Part shown: in pieces, positions 58,581 to 64,000 of the stretch
Numbering within the stretch: the stretch's first letter is position 1
Layout of the letters: the number at the start of each line of letters is the position of its first letter
Assembly: GCA_005765155.1 (NCBI GenBank)
Contig: VCCP01000001.1
Location: 4,278,001 to 4,342,000, forward strand
DNA from: Zelopaecilomyces penicillatus
Taxonomy: Eukaryota > Ascomycota > Sordariomycetes > Hypocreales > Pseudodiploosporaceae
Direction: 5' to 3'
Length of the DNA stretch: 64,000 bases
Made by a program: the position numbers and the translations under genes
Notes under the pieces: generated by a model
What the model was told of the DNA's origin: nothing
Seen by the model: the letters and a program-made list of their open reading frames with translations, nothing else
Database searches by the model: none

Positions 58581-60455
58581 ATGCCTTCTGCAATGTTGAC
58601 CAGAGCTGGGCTTCGCTGTGCGAGCAAGCTGTCACAGCGGAGAACCGCGGCAACTCTTGCGACCTTCAAGCCTCCCACAATCCTCAACGAGCCCAATGTA
58701 TGTCACGGGCCTCTTGATCTTTGACTGGATATAACTGACATGGTTCGGCTTTTTTTCTTTTTAGCAACACTATGCCAAAGGTAGCCAGCAACAAAAGAGC
58801 TTAACGGCTGCCATTGAGACGCTTCAGAAGAAGCTGCCGATAGAAGTCCCCGTTGTCGTTGGAGGCAAAGAGGTACGTTATACGAAGGCCCAACGGCCCT
58901 TACATCTCCATGAGATCATCCAGGAGCTTCATCATGAGCTAACGAAAAATTTACCATACAGATCACGACCTCGTCATTGTCCCAGCAGCTCAACCCTTCG
59001 GATCATGCAACGACAGTGGCTTCCTATCATACCGCCACCCCCGCCGATGTCTCCAAGGCCATCGATTCCGCCCTTGCGGCCAAGCCAGCCTGGGAGGCCC
59101 TCCCCTTTGCCGACCGAGCCGCCGTCTTCCTGAAGGCTGCTGACCTTGTCGCCGGCAAATATCGCTACGATATCATGGCCGCCACGATGCTGGGCCAGGG
59201 CAAGAATGCTTGGCAAGCTGAGATCGACGCCGCCGCCGAGCTCGCCGATTTCCTCCGTTTCAACGTCCAATATGCCCAAGAGCTCTATGCTCAGCAGCCC
59301 GAGCACCACTCTCCTGGTGTCTGGAACCGTCTCGAGTATCGTCCCCTCGAAGGTTTCGTGTATGCAGTCAGCCCCTTCAACTTCACAGCCATTGCGGGCA
59401 ACCTGCCGGGCGCCCCCGCACTTATGGGCAATGTTGTCGTATGGAAGCCTAGTGACTTTGCCATTGCGTCCAACTGGTTGGTGTACAACATCCTCCTCGA
59501 GGCTGGTCTGCCCAAGGATGTGATTCAGTTCGTGCCAGGAAACCCCGAGGAGGTGACGAAAGTAGTCCTTGAACACAAGGAGTTTGCTGCCCTGCACTAC
59601 ACCGGTAGCACAGCGGTCTTCCGAAAGCTGTACGGAAGTATTGGCCAGGGAGTTGCCGAGGGCCGGTACAAGTCATACCCTAGGATTGTCGGAGAGACAG
59701 GTGGCAAGAACTTTCACTTGATCCACCCATCTGCAGATGTTGACAATGCCGCTATCCAAACTGTTAGGGGCGCATTCGAGTACCAAGGCCAGAAGTGCAG
59801 CGCCACTTCCCGCCTTTACGTACCCAAGTCAATCTGGCCCGAGTTCAAAGAGAAGCTGGTGACGGAGACGAAGAAGCTGACACAGGGTGTCCCATGGGAC
59901 CACACTAACTTCATGGGCCCCGTCATTCACGAGAATTCGTTCAAGAAGCTCTCTGGAGCTATCGATGCGGCCAAGACGGACAAGGAGTTGGAGGTTGTGG
60001 TTGGTGGCACTTATGATTCCTCAAAGGGTTACTTTGTGCAGCCAACTGTCTACCAAACCACTAGCCCAACCCACAAGTTCCTGTCAAATGAGTTCTTTGG
60101 CCCCATTTTGACTGCGTACGTCTACGATGACAGTGCCTCTGATGCTTTCGCCAAGGCATGCGAGCTTGTTGATTCTACTTCGGAGTACGGTTTGACCGGA
60201 TCCGTCTTTGCCAGTGACCGACAGGCAGTTCGCTTCGCCGAGGAGAAGTTGCGTAACGCAGCGGGTAACTTTTACATCAACTGCAAGAGCACCGGTGCCG
60301 TCGTCGGTCAGCAGCCATTTGGAGGTGCCAGGGCAAGCGGCACAGATGACAAGGCCGGCAGCCCGAACTTGCTGACGCGGTTCGTGAACATTCGGTCCAT
60401 TAAGGAGGAGTTTGCGGCTACGACTCAGGTGACGTATCCCAGCAACGAGGCTTGA
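58581..60455 (+). CDS. PUT2: delta-1-pyrroline-5-carboxylate dehydrogenase, mitochondrial
   Basis: Exons 58581-58697, 58765-58872 and 58962-60455, giving 572 residues. A basic, Ser/Ala-rich presequence (MPSAMLTRAGLRCASKL) is cleavable-looking. The aldehyde-dehydrogenase core has YAVSPFNFTAIAGNLPGAPALMGN (NAD site), the general-base Glu in IVGETGGKN (about E320), the nucleophile Cys in FEYQGQKCSATSR (about C354), and FFGPILTAYVY. Near the end is QQPFGGARASGTDDKAG, diagnostic of this ALDH4 branch. The enzyme oxidises pyrroline-5-carboxylate/glutamate semialdehyde to glutamate with NAD in the mitochondrial matrix, the second step of proline catabolism. Introns lie in the presequence and just after it. 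All catalytic residues are present. Proline induction would be expected but no regulatory site is defined. Confidence 0.96.
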
Positions 60456-61444
60456 AAGAAGATTGGAATATTTTTTTGGGTGCTTTTATGCATTGAGTAA
60501 AACAAGCGAGTATGAGTGTGTACCCCAATGGAGGATTTGAGGAGCACAACAGGCCTGATCGGCTTTGGAGATAAAGGGGTAATTGTGCGTGATTATCCAC
60601 CGCAGAACTTTTGGTGATAATCAGGACTATATGTACGATTCGTTGGCTATCTGAGCAGACTAAAAAAGGGGTCTACGATGAATGAATGAAGTTAAATATT
60701 AAACACCTATTTCAATCTTGCTCTGCTTGGGCTTGGATAGAATATTAGGGACCATGGCTGGGGCGGCCGCCATCGAAAGATGTTTACATGTAACCCCTGA
60801 TGCGTAAATGAATATGAAAGCATTGTTTTTAAGAAGTGAAGTTGGGATGAAACACATATTGTGCTGGGTCAAAAATATGATGTGGGCACATTGGAATATG
60901 CTGCAACGAGTTAAACAAAACCATCCATGCTTGCTCTCAAGCTTGACATGTTGCGATTGTCAAGGTGGTGATGGCATTTGGGGGTGAGTTTTAAAAGTCC
61001 GTGGTGTCTACTAATTACAAGATCGAATACGATACAAGACCTTGACGAGGGAATGCGTGTAACTAGGGTTGACCTTCACTACAACAGACACATGTCACAT
61101 ATATTTTACGGTAAGTTGTATGGGAGACGGCGATGAGTTTAGGGTTGAATGGCACTTAATGCCAGGACATGCGTAGAACTTGATCAGGGCTTTATTCATG
61201 TTTGGATGACTGCAATTTTTGAGACGGGTTTTATTAGACATTATAGGTATGCTATCCAAAGCAAACGATGACATAGGAAAATTGTATCCAAATGAGTGTT
61301 TAACAAAGAGGGTGTCAAGTGGCTATTTTGTTGTCAGAGGCTGCCATACCCAGTAGCCATAGAGCAGCTCACAATGAAGCAACAATGATGAATTTCCCCC
61401 ATAACCTTCCCTGATATGCTAAGATCCTTCCGAGGTGTTGGTAC
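60456..61444. other. convergent intergenic
   Basis: About 1 kb between two convergent genes, A/T-rich with small poly-A/T runs. No gene was seen. Confidence 0.5.
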
Positions 61445-61899
61445 TCAAGCTCTAGAACTGTTTGAGCTTCGCAATGCCACGGGGGGTCTTGGGGCCCGTG
61501 ATTTAGTTGGCACATTAAGATGATGTGCTATGTCGGGAGGCAGATAACAATCGTCGCCAATGCTGAATACGTCAACCCACATGTTTTTGTAATCATCAAA
61601 ATGGCAATCATCGGTGCTGTGTGAGAAATTAGCTGGTTATCCTTGATCAACTAGTTTTGAAGAGAAGTTACATACCTTTCAAACGAGCTCCATGATGATC
61701 GTAGGCGTCTCCGGTGGGATTTGCTGCCGGGTTTCTTCTCGCCAAAAGGTATGGCGCTTGTAGGAAGAGGAGCGCCGTTGACGCTCTTATTGCCCTGATT
61801 GCTCCGATGGCTCTGATTTCTCTGGTTGCCCCGATTGCTCTTAGTGCTTTTGTTGCTGGCAGAAGACTTGCCGCCGCAAATGGAAAGTCCGCAACCCAT
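61445..61899 (-). CDS. small basic protein with N-myristoylation motif
   Basis: Minus strand, exons 61899-61676 and 61616-61445, giving 131 residues. The start MGCGLSICGG has Gly2, Ser6 and Cys residues next to it, as in proteins that are N-myristoylated and palmitoylated. A Ser/Asn/Lys/Arg-rich stretch (SNRGNQRNQSHRSNQGNKS) and a basic SKSHRRRLRSSW segment follow. After the intron (GTATGT to CACAG, 59 nt) the frame stays open with STDDCHFDDYKNMWVDVFSIGDDCYLPP and a Pro/Ser-rich end. The unspliced reading stops soon after the donor, so the spliced model is preferred. Membrane attachment by acylation is inferred. No family is recognised. Confidence 0.65.
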
Positions 61900-61919
61900 T
61901 ATGACAGATAGTGTTGAAG

Positions 61920-62066
61920 ATGTAGAAGAGAGCAAGTAGACGAAGATCAAGATGATCAAGATGATGATGAAGAGCAATTTGATGATGAAAAGCAAGTTGA
62001 TGATAAGTATCAAGATGATGGTAAAGATCAAGGTGATGGAGAAGAAAAAGGAGAAGGAGAACAAGG
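61920..62066. repeat. purine-rich degenerate GATGATxAAG tract
   Basis: The plus strand is strongly purine-rich with repeated GATGAT, CAAGATGAT and AGAAGG elements. It lies between the TATA box and ATG of the small acylated-type protein, so its minus-strand leader would be pyrimidine-rich. Confidence 0.7.
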
Positions 62067-62077
62067 AAACACAGGAG

Positions 62078-62085
62078 ATTTATAT
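62078..62085 (-). promoter_or_regulatory. TATA box for the small acylated-type protein
   Basis: On the minus strand TATATAAA lies about 180 bp before the ATG at 61899. Transcription from here would give a leader of about 150 nt made of the pyrimidine-rich repeat tract. Confidence 0.55.
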
Positions 62086-64000
62086 ATGTCTGTGTGGATC
62101 TACGAAAAAACCTAAAATGCCATCGGTCATCCAAGTCTCGAAGAGATTTCGCTTTGCAACCCACCATTCATCACGAGAACCTTAATGAGAGTTGGTGGAG
62201 ATGGTTTACAGTTCGGACCCAGAGAAAACCCAACCGCCATAACTCCGCCATAACAGTCATGACATGGCTGAAGTGTAATTCTTGTGGCATCACAGTCAGG
62301 TGTTGTCCGTTAAGGTTGCGGAAATAGTAAATGCGAAACTGATAGTTTAAGTTTTCTACTATATACTGGAGAAAAGAAAAGGGGGGGGAGTTGGGATGTA
62401 CATATCAACCCAAGAATTCAGTTGTGAGAGATCTGCGATTTTGACTTGGGGAGAAAGACTTGGTAAGAAAAAAATGTAGCAAGCATGATATATGTTGTAA
62501 ATCAGGCGAAATTGTCTTGACGAGTCACCCAGAGAGTGTAGTCTGGGCAAATAGATCCAGTCATGTCTTTCGTTGATGATACCGCTTAGACTGCTTAACT
62601 ACTAAGGGACCTATGTAAAACTCCTGATGTTGACGGAAAAATCCGTATATTCACCACTGAGTCGTTTCGTATCCAGAAGCATCCAGAAAGAAAAAAGCCA
62701 AAACAAAGAGGCATCCAGACACTTTAGCTTGGTGGTAGATGCACGAGGCGCACGAGACCTTCAGTGCATCAAAAGCCAAAGTAACAATGTGGCCACTTGT
62801 GACTCCCATCTCCGACATGGCTGAATGCAAAAAGGTTTAGGAGCCGGATTGTCGTGCCCCTCTCCCCTCCAAAGGGAAAGGGCGTGGAGGTAAGCGTTTT
62901 TGGGTGATGGTAATGGATGAATCAAAAGAGACCTCTGGGTGGACTGGACATGTACAAGTATATATATAGAAGATACCATTTACGTTGGCAAATTGGAGAG
63001 TATTTTTCTGGAATACTTCATCTGGTACTATGTATGCCTGTTGAGATTGCAAGTATTAAAGTTGTAGAATTTCAGGACAAAACCAAGGGTAGAAATGTTT
63101 GCTTCCTCAGCCCTGAATAATGGGGACTCTTACCAAATCATTCTAAACCTTCTTTGCGACTACCTCGTCTAGTATGACAAAATTGACAATGGCTCGATAT
63201 TATGGTACCTAACCATTTGATGCTGTTATTAGTTGCGTCAGAGACTGGCTTCGCATCTCTTCAAAATAGTGCCAATTAACAAGTCGCGAAAGACAACACC
63301 AGCAATCATCATCCTAGTAATATAGAATACATCTCAGTAGTATTTGGTCTGTTTTTTTATTATCAACGCGAGCTAACTCATCTACTTTACGACCCCCTTC
63401 TTCTCGAGTTGCAGCTGATCAAGACAACTAGAGACCGCCAATGGGGTTGCGAGAAAGACATCAACCATACAACCATACAGCGCTGTTGGTTATCCTCGAG
63501 CATGGTGTAAACAATGTCACATTTTTTATGTCCTTTACGCGGGATGAAATGGGGACAGTTTCAATTCGTACTCGATTGACTCGATTGGTCATGATATTTA
63601 TTAAGCTATCGAGGTCAAAGGCGCCTTCTACATATAGCAAGCGTCGACAGCCAGCCTATTTGATCAAATTACTTGCTTAGAATTGGGGGCTAAGTAAGCA
63701 GGGCTCCTCTCCCATGCAGAACCAGGCAATATGCCTCAAGTTTGGACGAGTCTAGCCTGGGCGTTGCGCAGCGTTCAACAATATGACACGCAAAACAAAG
63801 CAGCTCCAAGGCATGGGTGAGCACTGGGTATGTTTCTTCCTTTCCTAATGACTGGGTCAAGTGTTGGGGGTGGACGTTTGCCGAACAAACATGCGCATGT
63901 TGTCTACTCTTCAAGGTATCTGCTGCTAACTTAGACTTAGATTAATTAACATTACCTCACCCACAAGCACTGGAGGATTTGCTGTGACTGAATCGTGCTA
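62086..64000. other. terminal stretch with no supportable gene
   Basis: Only short frames (up to 108 codons). A G8 run lies near 62382. No partial gene running off the window end could be supported. Confidence 0.5.

Noticed and set aside
61952..62185. Met/Lys-rich plus-strand frame and the hydrophobic extension of the minus-strand frame upstream of 61899
   Set aside because: Both are readings of the repetitive purine/pyrimidine leader; the minus-strand protein most likely starts at MGCG.

Overview
The window is nuclear DNA of a filamentous ascomycete (Pezizomycotina). Genes are compact and split by short introns (about 48-178 nt) with GTAAGT/GTATGT-like donors, CTAAC/CTGAC branch sites and CAG/TAG acceptors. 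Intergenic spacers are long and the protein families are typically fungal: Zn2Cys6 factor, DUF1765-type protein, Hsp30-type small heat-shock protein, fungal BTB protein. Protein resemblance suggests Sordariomycetes, perhaps Hypocreales; that is an inference, since no database was searched. No rRNA, tRNA, CRISPR or transposon could be recognised.

Layout. 1-5081: no convincing gene. 5082-7181: YTH-domain m6A reader (+). 9183-9836: Hsp30-type chaperone (+) behind a long heat-shock-element array and TATA box. 10371-11539: RAD51 (+). 12113-15721: nucleoporin Nup120/Nup160 (+). 16014-17161: retromer subunit Vps26 (-). 18025-18948: ribosomal protein L9/uL6 (+). 19770-21086: cysteine-rich single-pass membrane protein (-). 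22738-24421: V-ATPase subunit H (+). 25100-26437: glycine-cleavage T protein (+). 27009-28274: HNH-like protein (-) with minisatellites in its upstream leader. 29349-30248: serine esterase with a poly-Asp insertion (+). 33364-35675: vacuolar endopolyphosphatase (+). 36256-36852: unrecognised serine-rich protein (-). 39863-41737 and 42375-43504: divergent Zn2Cys6 factor (-) and BTB protein (+). 44754-48512: DUF1765-type protein (-). 48513-54999: 6.5-kb gene-poor stretch with microsatellites. 55000-57631: PhoD-like phosphatase (+). 58581-60455: delta-1-pyrroline-5-carboxylate dehydrogenase (+). 61445-61899: small protein with a predicted N-myristoylation motif (-).

Most genes are unlinked housekeeping functions rather than a pathway cluster. 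They cover DNA repair, nuclear pore, endosomal sorting, translation, vacuolar acidification and polyphosphate, and mitochondrial glycine and proline catabolism. The regions that look accessory are 26.4-33.4 kb and 39.9-43.5 kb. Exon structures were worked out by hand from splice motifs and reading-frame continuity. In two genes (Nup120 and Vps26) the likely intron is a multiple of three with no stop, so plain ORF reading would wrongly keep it.
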